64,000 bases of DNA from positions 19,175,158 through 19,239,157 of the forward strand of contig CM029384.1 of assembly GCA_017165825.1 (NCBI GenBank). Direction: 5' to 3'. A program made the translations under genes and the position numbers. Origin of the DNA: Hepsetus odoe. Taxonomy: Eukaryota; Chordata; Actinopteri; Characiformes; Hepsetidae. Positions 33,689 to 45,689 of the stretch are shown here, one piece after another. Every line of letters starts with the position of its first letter. Within the stretch, counting starts at the first letter, position 1. The notes under the pieces are model-generated. The model worked only from the letters and a program-made list of their open reading frames with translations. It made no database searches and had not been told where the DNA came from.

Positions 33689-34199
33689 TAACTATGTAGC
33701 TAATAAGTAATAGAATCTCCCCCCAATTAGAACTGTACACAACATGCATATACATGGGGTAACGAAGGGGTGGGATTGTAAAATTATTTATTAAAAGTTC
33801 AGATTTGGACAATGCATATTAAGCTTCACATGTAAACTATATTAGTCTAGTATTTCCAGTGCAAATGTAGGTCATTTCCAGCAATGTAGGAAGGGAATGT
33901 TGACTGCTTCTGATGGTTCTGGTACCCCAAACTTAAATCCTGATAATGATAACTTAAAATGATCATTCTAATGTGTTAATATCATAACCATATTTAAAAG
34001 AGAAGCTATAATAGTGGTTTATATAGCAAAATGTTCTAAAATGAAAGAGCATTTGAAACATTATGGTTAATTATAAAAAAACATAAATTGCTTATTGATT
34101 TAATTAAAATAAATATTAGCTAGGAAAAAAGTAAACAGCATAACAGACAGTTTCTTTGCCTGTACCGTGAATCAGGGTTCCACTCCTCAATGGGGAGTT
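33689..34199. other. Unique AT-rich sequence, no gene seen
   Basis: Nothing coding or repetitive is recognised. Confidence 0.35.
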
Positions 34200-34530
34200 T
34201 GCATGCTTTTTGGGTGGCATGGTGGCCCAGTGAGAAGCGCTATTGCGAGAAGGTCCTGGGTTCAATTCCCAGGTGGGGCAGTCAAGTTCCTTTCTGTTTG
34301 GAGTTTGCATGTTCTCCCTGTGTCTGCGTGGGTTTCCACTAGGTACACCAGTCTCTTTCCACTGTCCAGAGACATGCACTTCAGGTGGACTAAATGACCC
34401 CCTATGTGTAAGTGTGTGTGTTTCTCTGTGTCTTCCCTGTGATGGACTGGCGACGTGTCCAGGGTGTTTCCATGCCTTTCACTTCATGAGAGGTGTGATA
34501 GGCTCCAGAACCCCCAACTTGGGATCACAA
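34200..34530 (+). repeat. tRNA-derived SINE, family D (V-SINE-like core)
   Basis: A tRNA-like head (GGTGGCCCAGTGAGAAGCGC, B box GGTTCAATTCCC) is followed by the strongly conserved fish SINE core TTTGCATGTTCTCCCTGTG, GTCTGCGTGGGTTTCC and AGAGACATGCA. The tail contains GATGGACTGGCGACGTGTCC and GATAGGCTCCAG. The naming as V-SINE-like is from memory of the core and is tentative; the SINE nature is clear. Confidence 0.8.
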
Positions 34531-36059
34531 AAGAATAAATAACTTATTTAAAATTAGTAACTAATACTCCATAAATGCAATCATTAGTTGTAATTCAGAA
34601 GTATACAGTAAAGCCACAGATTGTGAAATTATGCCCCATCCACAGTTTCACAAAACCAGAGCTCAGCTGTTTCCTCCAGGGATTTTTAGCCTTTTTTTCA
34701 GCAAGCAAATCCTTCCAGCATGAAAATAGTTCTATGAACCTCTACACTCCAAGTTTATGTAGGTTAGATGCATTGGAGAAAAATGTAGTGGTGCTAGGGT
34801 GGGTAATATGATAAGCTTATAAAAAAATTATACTGAAGTTTAAAAAATGTTTTGTTTTTTTTTTTATTTTGGTAAATGTAGTCCTAATTTTAGCTTTTTT
34901 TGTTGAACACATGAGCACCTTTGCACATAAAATCCTAGACATCAGCATTGGTGTATATACCCACAATGAGCATTGATGATCCCTAATTTAGTCACTTAAA
35001 AATCATATTAAGATCTTTGGGTTTGCTTTAAAATTTGAGCATTTTTTCTCATTCTTTGTCCTCCATCATCAAATATATTTTCTTTTCATTTAAAATATTC
35101 TATGTTTGACCAGTTTCTATTTGTGCTTTCAGTGAGTCAACATAGTAGTTGATATTTAATGTTTTTATATTTTTATTCTATATATTACATTTTTTCTACT
35201 TTGTTCTACCATGTTATTTGAGTCTACTCGTGAAACTCTATCTGTGCATTTGTGACATAAGCAATTTCCCTCAGGATCAACTTTGTTTTTCTGATTCTGA
35301 TCATGAAATGTTCACACAATGTACAGGACAAGTAACTTAATACAATTATTAATTCTAAGCATTTGCAAGGGCAAATAGCACTCAGATGACTGTGTTTATA
35401 ATACAATTAATGACAGGAGATGAGCATGGATATGCAAGAGGGTTCTGAGAAGCAAAGGAACGTGACTGGACAGGCTCAGACACCAGGCCGTGATGACGCA
35501 CATATAACCTCACTAACAAAATTCCTTGTGCTGGCACAAACACCATAAACAGTTAGCAATGAATTTGTCCTCGGCATTCAATCCAGCCACTGGCAAGACC
35601 TAATCCCAGCAATGACAGGGTGCTAGCCAAAGAAACACCCCGACTTTCAGAGCACATTTAGTTTAAAAAAAAAAAAAATGGATTAGTGTATGACCAGATC
35701 AAATGCTAGCCACACCTTTAGATAAGTGTAACTGCACTAGGTTGCAGCTGCCCACAGCTGTGCAGCAGTGTATTAAGGCACTCACTTTCAGGGTCTTGTT
35801 AATGCAGGCCCTGTCTGAGTTGAAGGTAGTCCACTATTTGTACAATATGTACACATGCTCTACAGTATTGCACCAGACCTAATTTTTTACTGGCAAACAT
35901 TACTCTATTTCACAACACTTCTGTTAACTATGAATAAACAGATAGAAAGCAGCAACTAACACTGTTTCCTCACTGAGACGGCACAGTTACTCTTTATGGG
36001 GAAAAAAACAACTGAACGATTTGTCTTGATGTCTTTAACTGACCAAGGTTATGAGGGTC
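34531..36059. other. Unique AT-rich sequence, no gene seen
   Basis: Contains poly(T) and poly(A) tracts near 34854-34866 and 35665-35678. No exon or transposon is recognised. Confidence 0.35.
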
Positions 36060-36420
36060 ATGGATTGAATTTTCCAAAAGGATTCAAGTTAGGTTGACTG
36101 AGAGAGGCACTTTCTGTAGTCATGTAATGCTTTGAGAAGTATCCACAAATCATGGATTTCGCACTTCATACTTTGCTGAGGGTAATGAGCTGAATTACTG
36201 CTAAAGACATCTGTTTCATCTGACCAAAGCACATGGTTCCAAAAAAAACTTTCAGCAGGCCATTGCTTACTGGGCTTTGTTTAACAGTTGTATCCTTGGC
36301 TTTAAGTAGGTTGGCTTTAAGTAGGTTGTTTTATAAGAGGAGACAAGCTGCAGTGTGGTCTTAAAGATGGCAAAAAGCTGAAATCTTGTGCTGACAAGAA
36401 TTTTTGAAGTGACGCAAGCC
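36060..36420 (-). pseudogene. Decayed Tc1-like transposon fragment
   Basis: ATCTGTTTCATCTGACCAAA, GCACATGGTTCCAAAA and the following bases match the nucleotide pattern of the fish Tc1 region that encodes LWSDETKxxxFG, in reverse orientation. It is heavily decayed, so the boundaries are approximate. Confidence 0.45.
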
Positions 36421-37023
36421 TGGTATCCCCTGTCATTATCTGCATGTTAATGCATTATATACAGTATGGGTTAGGCTGTTGCTTCAGAATGCCCATGATT
36501 CACTATTCAAAAGGAAATGGCGATGATATGACAGACGCCAATAATGACATAGCCTCGATTTTGGCCAGGCTCCAAAATTCCTCTATATATCTACATGTTA
36601 CTACCAACTACTAGGGCAGAAACCTGATAGGTTATAAGCAGATGGCTCCCTACGGAACCGCAAAAGAGACCAATGGCTAATCATTCTGATAAATGCTGCT
36701 AATGAGAAATCATTTCATCTGTTTCAATAAAAGTAGTTGAAGCTGTCAGATATATGCTATTAATCATGATTATTGTTTTTTTCACCAGGGGTTAAAAAGG
36801 TTGACAGATAAAATCAGGATTCTCTATAATAGTTATATATTTAAATGACCACCTCACACACACATTTAACCTTACCAAAGAGGAAACAGAAGCCAAGGCT
36901 ATATAGAATATGGCTAAATGGTATTAAGGAAGGTTATGGTTTGCTTTGTTTGCTTTGCAACTTTCAGGTACATTGGTGCTTGATATGTTGTGAATTTTCT
37001 ATATTTCTGCCTTAATGCCCTTA
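36421..37023. other. Unique AT-rich sequence, no gene seen
   Basis: Nothing coding or repetitive is recognised. Confidence 0.35.
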
Positions 37024-37262
37024 GGGGCAGCGGTGGCCTAGTGGTTAGGGAGTTGCCCCTGCATCAGATGATTGTGGGTTTGATTCCCTCCTCATTAGGT
37101 TGCCCTGAGGTACCGTCCCTGTCACTGCTCCCCAGGCGCTTTCAATAGCCCACTGCTGCACAGTGTTTGAGTGCATGGGTTAAATGCAGAGGTCCAATTT
37201 CGTTGGGGTTCACTGTGTGCTGTGCTGTGACCTCGCAATGACAAGGGTTGTCACTTTCACTT
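37024..37262 (+). repeat. tRNA-derived SINE, family A, full length
   Basis: GGCAGCGGTGGCCTAGTGG head and a degenerate B box (GGGTTTGATTCCC). The tail has CATGGGTTAAATGCAGAGG, TCCAATTTCG and ATGACAAGGGTTGTCACTTT. It is close to the copies at 49353 and 50356. Confidence 0.9.
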
Positions 37263-38046
37263 AAAGCAGATGAAGAGAAAGCAATAAACAAATGTATAAA
37301 TATTATTATTGATAAAAAGATCCAATATTACATGTGTGAGTGGCAACTGTATGTAAACCTCCAGGATCAGCAGTCCTAGAGTGAATGAATGAAATTTGAG
37401 TTACAGGATTTTCAGCCAATGTAATGAAAATTAGATGTAAGCAGGTGTCCTGTTGTCAGGCTTCACTGGTCCGTGTGTTTGTTTCCTATGCTCATGCCCA
37501 GTTCAAGTCCTGCACCAGACCTAAAAGTCCTGTGGGGACCTGTTGGCTGGTAGGCTGCAGCATCCACAGCAGCAGTCCCTGTGTCTCCAGGCTTCTCACC
37601 ACAGCAGTCTCACCACAGGAAGTGGCTGCTGTTTTAGCCTTTGTACTGAAGGCCATCACTTAAGTTCCATGCTCAGTCTTTATCTTTGTTCCCCATTCAC
37701 TGTCCCTGGTTAGGCCCAAGTGTTCTGTTAGTCCAATGGTCTCTCCTTAGTCCATGCCCTCTACTGAAATGCTGGCTCCGTGTTCTGTCCTCAGTCCTGT
37801 TTAGTTGTATCTTGCATCTTGTTAACCATCTGCCATGCCGTGTGTTTGTTTTTCTCCATACGCTCAAGTCCTGCCCCTGCACACCTGTTGTCAATTCATT
37901 GCTCCTCCTTGTGTCCGGTGTCCCTTGTCTCATGTGATGTATAAGAACCTCTCTTTTTGTGTTCCTCTTTGCTGGTTCGCTAATTTTTCATATGCTGTTG
38001 GTTCATTCTTGCATTATGTTCCTGTTAAATGTTTCAGCAGATGAAA
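37263..38046. repeat. Possible LTR remnant and unique sequence
   Basis: From about 37690 the sequence has the feel of a fish LTR: CACACCTGTTGTCAATTC, CCTTGTGTCCGGTGTCCC, then GATGTATAAGAACC as a possible TATA region, and T-rich sequence to 38030. I could not find a second LTR or clear TG/CA ends. It is a weak call. Confidence 0.3.
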
Positions 38047-38059
38047 CAATTCTAAAGTC

Positions 38060-40460
38060 GTCTTCTTCTTTTTCTTTCGATCAACTGTCTCCATTTCTTC
38101 CGGTCCTCTGCATCTTCCTGCTTCAAACCAACCACCTGCATGTCCTCTCTCACCACGTCCATAAACCTCCTCTTTGGTCTTCCTCTTCTCCTCTTTCCTG
38201 GCAGCTCCATCTTCAACATCCTCCTTCCAATATAATCCTCATCTCTCCTCTGGACATGTCCAAACCAAAGCAACCTTGCTTCTCTAACCTTGTCTCCAAG
38301 ACGTCTAACCTGAGCTGTCCCTCTAATATACTCATTTCTAATCCTGTCCATCCTCATCACACCCAACGAAAATCTCAGCATCTTTAACTCTGACACCTCC
38401 AGCTCTGCCTCCTGCCTTTTCTTCAGTGCCACTGTCTCCAACCCATACAACATAGCTGGTCTCACTCCTGTCCTGCAAACCTTCCCTTTTACTCTAGCTG
38501 GTACGCGTCTGTCACAAATCACTCCAGCCACTCTACGTCACCCATTCCAACCTGTCTGCACTCTCTTCTTCACCTCTCTTCCACACTTGCAGTTACTCTG
38601 AACTGTTGATCCCAAGTATTTAAAAACCTCCACCTTTATCACCTCTACTCCCTGCATCCTAACCACTCCACTTTCCTCACTTTCATTCACACTCATGTAT
38701 TCTGTCTTTGCCCTACTCACTTTCATTCATCGGCCACGGAGACTCCTGTCTAACCTGTCCATTACTATTGCAAACAAGAATGGGCTCAGTGCTGATCCTT
38801 GATGTAATCCAACCTCTACCTTAAATGCATCCGTCACTCCCAATGCAGATCTCACCACTGTTACACTGCCATCATATATATCCTGAACTACTCTCACATA
38901 CTTCTCTGTAACACCAGACTTCCTCATACAAAACCACAACTCCTCTCTAGGCACCCTGTCATATGCTTTCTCCAAGTCCACAAAGGTACAATGCAACTCC
39001 TTCTAATCTTCTCTGTACTTCTCCATCAACACCCTCAGAGCAAACATTGCATCTGTAGTGCTCTTTCAAGGCATAAAACCATACTGCTGTTCACTAATCC
39101 TCACCTCTTTTCTTAATCTAGCCTCCACTACTGTTTCCCATAACTTCATGGTGTGGCTGATCAACTTTATCCCTCTGTAGTTACTACAGCTCTGTGCATC
39201 ACCCTTATTCTTGAAGATCGGTACCAGCACACTTCTCCTCCACTCCTCAGGCATCCTCTCACTTTCCAAGATTGTTGTTAAACAATCAGTTAAACAATCT
39301 GGTCAGAAACTCAACTGCCATCTCCCCTAAACACCTCCATGCTTCCACTGGTATGTCATCCAGTCCAACAGCCTTTCCATTATTCATCCTCTTCATCACT
39401 GCCCTTAATTCCATCTTGTTTATTTGCTGTACTTCTTGGTTTACTATCCATACGTCATCCAATCTTCTCTCTCTCTCTCATTTTCTTAATTCATCAGCCC
39501 CTCAAAGTATTCCTTCCATCTGCTGAACATGCTCTGTTCACCTGTGAACAGGTAGTTCTGCAGTAGTTCCCAGCAATCCGGTAACTGTTCAACACCTCCT
39601 AGTGCCCGTGTAAACTTCTGCCTGAATTCCACCTTGCAGTCCTCCTCCTTCAGCTTCCACCACTTGATCCTTGACTCTGCCCTCACTTTCCTCCTCTTCT
39701 TGACCTCCAAGATCATCCTACAGACCACCATCCTATGCTGTTTAGCTACACTCTCCCACTGTCACTACTTTGCAGTCTCCAATATCCATCAGACTGACCC
39801 TCCTGTAAAGAATATAATCCACCTGTGAGCGTCTTTCTCCACTCTCATACGTCACCCTGTGCTCCTCCCTCTTCTTAAAATCAGTATTAACTATAGCCAT
39901 TTCCATCCTTTTTGCAAAATCTACAACCATCTGACCTTCAGCATTCCTCTCCTTGACACCATGCCTACACATCACCCCCTCATCACCTCTGTTCCCTTCA
40001 CCAACATGACCATTAAAATCTGCTCCAATCATCACTCTCTCTCCCTTGGGTACACTCTCTATCACTTCATCTAACTGACTCCAGAATTTTTCTTTCTCTT
40101 CCATCTCACAACCAACTTGTGGAGCATAAGCACTAAGAACATTCATTATCACACCTTCAGCTTCAGCATCACCCTCCCCGACACCCTCTTCATCTCCAAA
40201 ACACTCTTCACATACTCTTCCTTCAGGATAACACTTACCCCATTCCTCCTTCTATCCACACCATGGTAAAACAATTTAAACCCTTCTCCAATACACCTGG
40301 CTTTACTTCCATCTAGTCTCTTGCATACACAAAATGTCAACTTTCCTTCTCTCCATCATATCAGCTAATTCTCTACCTTTACCAGTCATGCTGCCAACAT
40401 TCAATGTCCCTACCCTCACTTCCACTCTCCTCCCCTTCTTTCTCTCCTTCTCCATCTGGA
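38060..40460 (-). pseudogene. RTE ORF pseudogene, copy B, reverse transcriptase motif C deleted
   Basis: The endonuclease start RKGRRVEVRVGTLNVGSMTG and CMQETRWK are at about 40430-40300. MIMNVLSAYAPQVGCEMEEK (40152 leftward) and DFNGHVGEGN keep the SAYAP and GADFN endonuclease motifs. Then come EEWRRSVLVPIFKNKGDAQS, FVDLEKAYDRVP (motif A, about 38990) and GLHQGSALSPFLFAIVMDRL (motif B, about 38790). A deletion at about 38735 joins motif B to VSRAKTEYMSV, removing FADD. The C-terminal KMELPGKRRRGRPKRRFMDV region is intact to 38052. Frameshifts add to the loss. Confidence 0.85.
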
Positions 40461-40729
40461 CATTCCTTTCTCCTCCTCTTCTTCCTCTTCTCATTTGGCC
40501 AACAGTTGTCCAATTTCCACCAGCATCCTGTAGGCTAACAGCACTGGTTGCTGTCATTGTTAACCCGGTCCTCGACCAATCCGGTATGGAAATCTGTTTC
40601 GTTGTCCGCATATTGATTTGGCAAAGTTTTACACCGAATGCCCTTCCTAATGTAACTCTCCACATTTATCCGGGCTTGGGACCAGCACGAAGACATACAT
40701 TGGCTTGTGCATCCCTAGTGGCTGGGTTT
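38060..40729 (-). mobile_element. RTE-clade LINE, copy B, nearly full length, with 13-base target duplication
   Basis: CAATTCTAAAGTC occurs at 38047-38059 and 40730-40742, exactly bracketing the element. The family 5' end (complement of CCCTAGTGGCTGGGTTT) is at 40729 and the 3' tail (AAAGAAAAAGAAGAAGAC on the minus strand) at 38060. It is 2670 bases long. It is the best reference copy for the family here. Confidence 0.9.
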
Positions 40730-40895
40730 CAATTCTAAAGTCTATAGAACAATTTAAGGAGGAGCACGCTATGATACCCACTATGTTGATACCCACTGTG
40801 TATGTAATTTTTTATTATGTATTGAAAAAAATGTGTTAAAACCTGAAAAACTGCATTGTAAAATTAAATACTGAAAATGATACAAAGTCTGAAAA

Positions 40896-41083
40896 CAATG
40901 TTGACAACTGAGCTGCCAGGCAAGAGGAGAAATGGAAGACCAAAGAGGAGATTTATGGATGTGGTGAGAGACGACATGCAGGCTGTTGCAGTGAAAGAGG
41001 AAGATGCAGAGGGCAAGAAGAAATGAAGATGAATGAGCTGCTGTGGTGACCGCTAAAGGGTGTAACTGAAAGAAAAAGCAGAA
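40896..41083 (+). mobile_element. RTE 3'-end fragment with 17-base target duplication
   Basis: GATACAAAGTCTGAAAA at 40879-40895 and 41084-41100 brackets a 188-base, heavily 5'-truncated insert. The insert encodes the end of the RTE protein (ELPGKRRNGRPKRRFMDVV-like) and the 3' end with AACTGAAAGAAAAAGCAGAA. It lies about 150 bases from copy B in the opposite orientation. Confidence 0.9.
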
Positions 41084-41100
41084 GATACAAAGTCTGAAAA

Positions 41101-41936
41101 TGTGTTGCAATTGTTACACTCCTAGTAAATACTAAACTAAGGCAGCCCACAAACAAACATTACAGTGGACAAGATCACGCCATGTTCCTCAACAGCTAAC
41201 TTCAGTTAATGCTTAACTCAAACACAAGTGCAGCCCTGCAAACACTGCTAACACTACTAACAGTCCTGAAAGGAGAGGGGCCACATACCAGAGAGCGAAA
41301 CATAATAATTCTAAAACCCACAATCAGCTTTCAGAGAAACAGAGAGGGTGGAAAGGGGGACAGAGAGAGAGCGATGGAGTGAGAGAGAGAGCGAGAGATA
41401 GCTGGGAGAGAATGGGGGAAACAAAAGGATAAAGAGATAGATATATAGGGAGAGCAAGAAACTAAAAAGAGGGACAGAAAAAGAGAGAAAGAAATAGAGA
41501 CACAGAAAGAGAGCAAGAGAATGCAAGGATGAGAGAAAAGGAAAGAAAGAGGGGCAGAAAGTAATGGAAAAGAAAAAAAACAGAAGAATAGAAGGTGAGA
41601 GAAATGTGTTCTTCTGAACAGCAGTGCACACAGCTCTCAAACCTCACTAATTAATTTTCTAAATATTATTACTGTTATTATTGTTGTTTCTACTGTCACA
41701 CATACACTAAGCATTTTACTGTCATGCACTGGAAAGATGACTCTAGTACATTGTGTACGTTGTCCATTATACTGCAGTTACCAACAGCTGGAACCATTCT
41801 TTATGTGTGTAACATATTTGGCCAGTAATTCTGATTCTGATATGGGGTCTGGGACTAAAGAAAAGACACACAGTGGTGTAAGAACAGAAACAATGCTACA
41901 TTAGTGAGAAACATCACCACAACAACATCATCAAGT
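41101..41936. repeat. Unique sequence with a long purine-rich (GA)n-like tract
   Basis: From about 41336 to 41605 the plus strand is almost all purine, with imperfect GAGA and GAAA repeats. The rest is unique. The frames rich in serine and phenylalanine on the minus strand are translation of this tract. Confidence 0.7.
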
Positions 41937-42168
41937 AGTGGGGCAGTGATGGCCTAGTCATTAAGGAGTTAGCCCCAGGATCAGAAGGTCATGGATTCAA
42001 ACCAGTAGGTTGTCCTGAGGTTACCGTCATTGCTCCCCAGGTGCTTTCAATAGTTGCCCCCTGCTGCACGTGTTTGTATGGGTAAAATGCAGAGGTGTAA
42101 CATCATTGTGATTCACTGTGTGTTGTGTTGTGTTTCACAATGATGAGAATAGTTACTTTCAGTTTAAT
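41937..42168 (+). repeat. tRNA-derived SINE, family A
   Basis: Head GTGGGGCAGTGATGGCCTAG, degenerate B box ATGGATTCAAACC, tail with CCCCAGGTGCTTTCAATAG and a 3' end containing GTGTTTCACAATGATGAGAA. Confidence 0.85.
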
Positions 42169-42436
42169 CAACATCATTCAAGTTCATCCTGGAAAGACCT
42201 GTGAAACATGGGTAAGCACCACAGATTTCTGTCTCTGTTTGAGACTGCATAAAAGTTTACATAGAGGCTTCATTTCAACCGGTAGCAGCTACAGAGGTAA
42301 TTTAGTAAAATGTCCCTTAATCCTAACTACAGTCCATCTTATTTTGTACATTATACAATTAATATTGTCATGCAGTGTCACAAACCACATTAGCAAGTAA
42401 GAGAGTTAGAGATTGCTGAACAACTGCTCAGACTTA

Positions 42437-42642
42437 AGTGAAAGTGACAACCTTTGTCATTGTGAAACGCAGCAAAGTACAACACAACTAAATTAAACCT
42501 CTGTGTTTCACCCATACACACAAGTGCAGCAGGGGGCAGTGAAGAGGACGTTACCTTGCTCAAACCTACTAGTGAGGGAATCGAACCCACAATCTTCCAA
42601 CCTGGGGCCAACTCCCTAACCACTAGGCCACTGCTGCCCCAA
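42437..42642 (-). repeat. tRNA-derived SINE, family A
   Basis: On the minus strand, head GGGGCAGCAGTGGCCTAGTG, B box GGGTTCGATTCCC and the family A tail ending in the complement of AAGTGAAAGTGACAACC. The orientation is opposite to the copy 270 bases to the left. Confidence 0.9.
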
Positions 42643-43658
42643 TCATCACAAATCATCTGATGATTTCGATCTGAGCAGTTAAAGCAGCAGAACAGTTTAA
42701 TAGTTTGACAGAAATCTTTTAAGAAAACAGCTAAACCCATTTTCTCTATTGCTTAGCTCTGCAGTAGTTACTATAAATCATCAGCTCACAATGTTTTAAT
42801 GACTTTATATAATGTTAATTTAAAATGCAAATTAATATTCCAATATATAACTTGCTATCTATAATGCAGTTTATTATGTGATGCTGCAAGGTGGGGCCCT
42901 CTTTTGTCTTGTGCATCCTTTGAATGCTCAAATGGACTGAAATCTAGGGAAATTGAGAGAAGTATATATTAGCTCCTGTCCAAACCATCCCTTTAAGCTG
43001 CTCAATCAGTATATATGTCATCTTGGACTCATCCTTCCTTCCGTAGGCCAGGGCTTAATTTGAGAAATACTCTCAGAATGAGATCAGTGTCTACACTACA
43101 TACACAGGGCAGAACCTGCTGCCAGAGAGAAAGAGAGAGAGGAAAGCTACATGATCCAACATGTGTATGAGGGAAGCGGGGTGTGTGTGACAGTGACTTT
43201 GGCAGCTCCTACATTCCAATCAAATCATTGTGTACACAATGCGTGGAGAGGGGTTATAAAGCTGAGCAGATTATAGAGGACAAAGACATACAGCTTTTCT
43301 CAATGTGAGGCCATAGTGATACAGTCTACAATGAATGGCGAACACAAGCAGCTAAGCTGTGAGAAAGGAAGTGGAGTATTAGTCTAGAAAAGACCATTAC
43401 AAAGAACAGTTATGATGAAGTCAAAGTGGCATTAAAGTTTAGTACTAGGTGAAATGTTCAGTCAGGTGTACGCAAGACGTTCAGCATTATGAACAAAAAA
43501 TAAACAGGCCAGAAATATTAGCACAGCAGGATGTGAACAAAAATATAGAGAAACTATCAAATGCAACTGTAAACCTGGGATGCATTATACAGACATAGTA
43601 TTTTGATCATGTCACTTTAACAGTTAGTCTAACATATTGCTTATTCCTACATAATGAT
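42643..43658. other. Unique sequence, no gene seen
   Basis: A TATA-like GGGGTTATAAAGCTG lies near 43252-43266, without a supporting exon. Nothing else is recognised. Confidence 0.35.
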
Positions 43659-43673
43659 ATCTCAGAAGATCCC

Positions 43674-44263
43674 ACTCCTTCTTCTTTCGGCTTTTCCCAT
43701 TTAGGGGTCCCCACTGCGGATCATCTGTTTCCATTTTTTCCTGTCCTTTGCATCCTTCTCCTTCAAATTGACCACCTGCATGTCCTCTCTCACCACGTTC
43801 ATAAACCTCCTCTTTGGTCTTCCTTTTTTTCCTCTTTCCTGGCAGCTCCATCTTCAACATCCTCCTCCCAGTATAATCCTCATCTCTCCTCAGGACATGT
43901 CCACAACTTTGCTTCTCTAACTTTGTCTCAAAGATGTCTAACCTGAGCTGTCCCTCTAATATACTAATTTCTAATCCTGTCCATCCTCATCACACCCAAC
44001 GAAAATCCCAGCATCTTTAACTTTGGCACCTCCAGCTCTGCCTCCTGTCTTTTCGTCACTGTCTCCAACCCATACAACATGGTCTCACTACTTCCTGTAA
44101 ACATTCATTTACATTTACATTCACGGCATTTAGCAGACGCTCTTATCCAGAGCGACTTCCATGTCCTAATTACAGGGACAGTCCCCCTGGAGCAACTCAG
44201 GGTTAAGGGTCTTGCTCAGGGACCCAGTGGTGGTAGTGCTAGAGGTGGGATTCGAACCAGGCA

Positions 44264-44299
<36 letters not shown>

Positions 44300-44462
44300 C
44301 TTCCCTTTTATTCTCACTGGTACCCATCTGTCACAAAAAACTCTCTACTTCACCTCTCTTCCACACTCACCATTACTGATGATCCCAAGTATTTAAATTG
44401 CCCTCTACTCCTTGCATCCTAACCACTCCACTTTCCTGCCTTTCATTCACACTCATGTATTC
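43674..44462 (-). mobile_element. RTE-clade LINE, copy C, 5'-truncated, 15-base target duplication, nested SINE
   Basis: ATCTCAGAAGATCCC at 43659-43673 and 44463-44477 defines the insertion. On the minus strand only the C-terminal third of the protein remains: EYMSV, then YGLETV, RIRN, and ELPGKRKKRKTKEEVYERGE in a shifted frame. The 3' end AAAGCCGAAAGAAGAAGGAG follows. A SINE with a poly(T) run (44103-44293) interrupts it, so the RTE part is about 600 bases. Confidence 0.9.
44103..44293 (-). repeat. SINE family C inside RTE copy C, with adjoining poly(T)
   Basis: On the plus strand CATTTACATTTACATTCACG, GGCATTTAGCAGACGCTC and TTATCCAGAGCGACTTCC are the well-known fish SINE 3' region. They lead through CCTAATTACAGGGACAGTCC to the B box complement GGGATTCGAACC. 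The A-box half of the head is missing and is replaced by about 30 T residues (44264-44294). Confidence 0.8.
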
Positions 44463-44477
44463 ATCTCAGAAGATCCC

Positions 44478-45689
44478 TCTAACCATTCAAAAACAGGGGT
44501 TATTAACACAGCTCGAAGTCAAGAAAAAGTCGTATACTAGTGATGTCAGATATGGACAAAAAATATTTTGTTAATATAATGTACTATATTATTAATTATG
44601 CAATATTATTATTACATTATTATTTCATATATTGAAATAATAATAATAATTAATATTCTTATTATCCTTATTATTTAATATATTGATATTTCAGATTTGA
44701 TAGGTGGTGGGGTCTGAAAACTAAAATGTAAGGCATAGAAGCCCCGGCATGCCCTCCTCCCAAATTATGTAGGCCATTAATGATAAAACCAGGATCACAA
44801 TGGTGGCACTAGTGAGTCTTTTAGTTAGGGCCACGCCAGGCAGGGTCTGTTTTAACCAAAAAAATTAGATCATACAGGATCCATGAGCGGTCTTGAATGG
44901 TTGAAAACTGCTTGCAATAAACATCAACTTAATGTTTCTTTTCTATAAAGCTACAAATCGATGTTTTCACTATGATAATATAGTATTCTACACATTTTTC
45001 TTGGTATTTCTATTACGTTGTTGCACCTGCTGAGACTACAATCCTCCTGTTCTTGCAGGATAATGCACAGATTAAAATAGGCCTCTAATTTTCAACTTCT
45101 CCCACCAACTGAAAACGGGACTCATGTTACACCCGATATGCATGCCAGGAATGGAAACATGGTCTATAGATCCAAAAACAGTGCCATATCAAGATTTCAG
45201 ATTTTCCAGTCAGAGAACTGGATGGAACTTGCCATGTAGTTACTGATCTTTGGTCAGAGCTTAAGGGGTTACATGACACACCTTCTAGCCTTAAGTGGGA
45301 GCAGCACAGATCTAAAGTAAATAAGACAACCTGGATAACTGGCTTTTCTATCACTTTATCACAGAGGAATTCACATGGCCTGCTCGTGGATGGCTGCCAG
45401 CCTATCATAAATCACAGTGCTTTGTTTGCAGTTATTTTCATCGAGTTAAAGTGGGCTGAGCAAATTAATTAGCATTAAATACATTTACAACCAGTACACC
45501 TGTACAAGTACAGAGGGGATTTACAGTGTAACAACTGTAATGTGATTAGCACACTGGGAAACGGGCCAGTGCGTTTTTTTTTTTTTTTTTAATATAGTAA
45601 TTGTACATGTCAGTTTAATACATGTGTAGACGCTTGTTCAAAATTTCAGCTCTACCCTAACTGGTGCGATGGTTACTTTCTGGTGGCTG
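44478..45689. other. Unique AT-rich sequence, no gene recognised
   Basis: (ATTATT)-like AT-rich stretches are at about 44580-44690 and poly(T) at about 45576-45590. A 93-codon minus-strand frame at 45408-45127 has no recognisable domain. Confidence 0.35.

Noticed and set aside
41311..41647. Minus-strand serine/phenylalanine-rich frames resembling transmembrane proteins
   Set aside because: They lie on the purine-rich simple repeat at 41336-41605.
45127..45408. 93-codon minus-strand frame
   Set aside because: No recognisable domain or exon signals. It was left as unassigned unique sequence.
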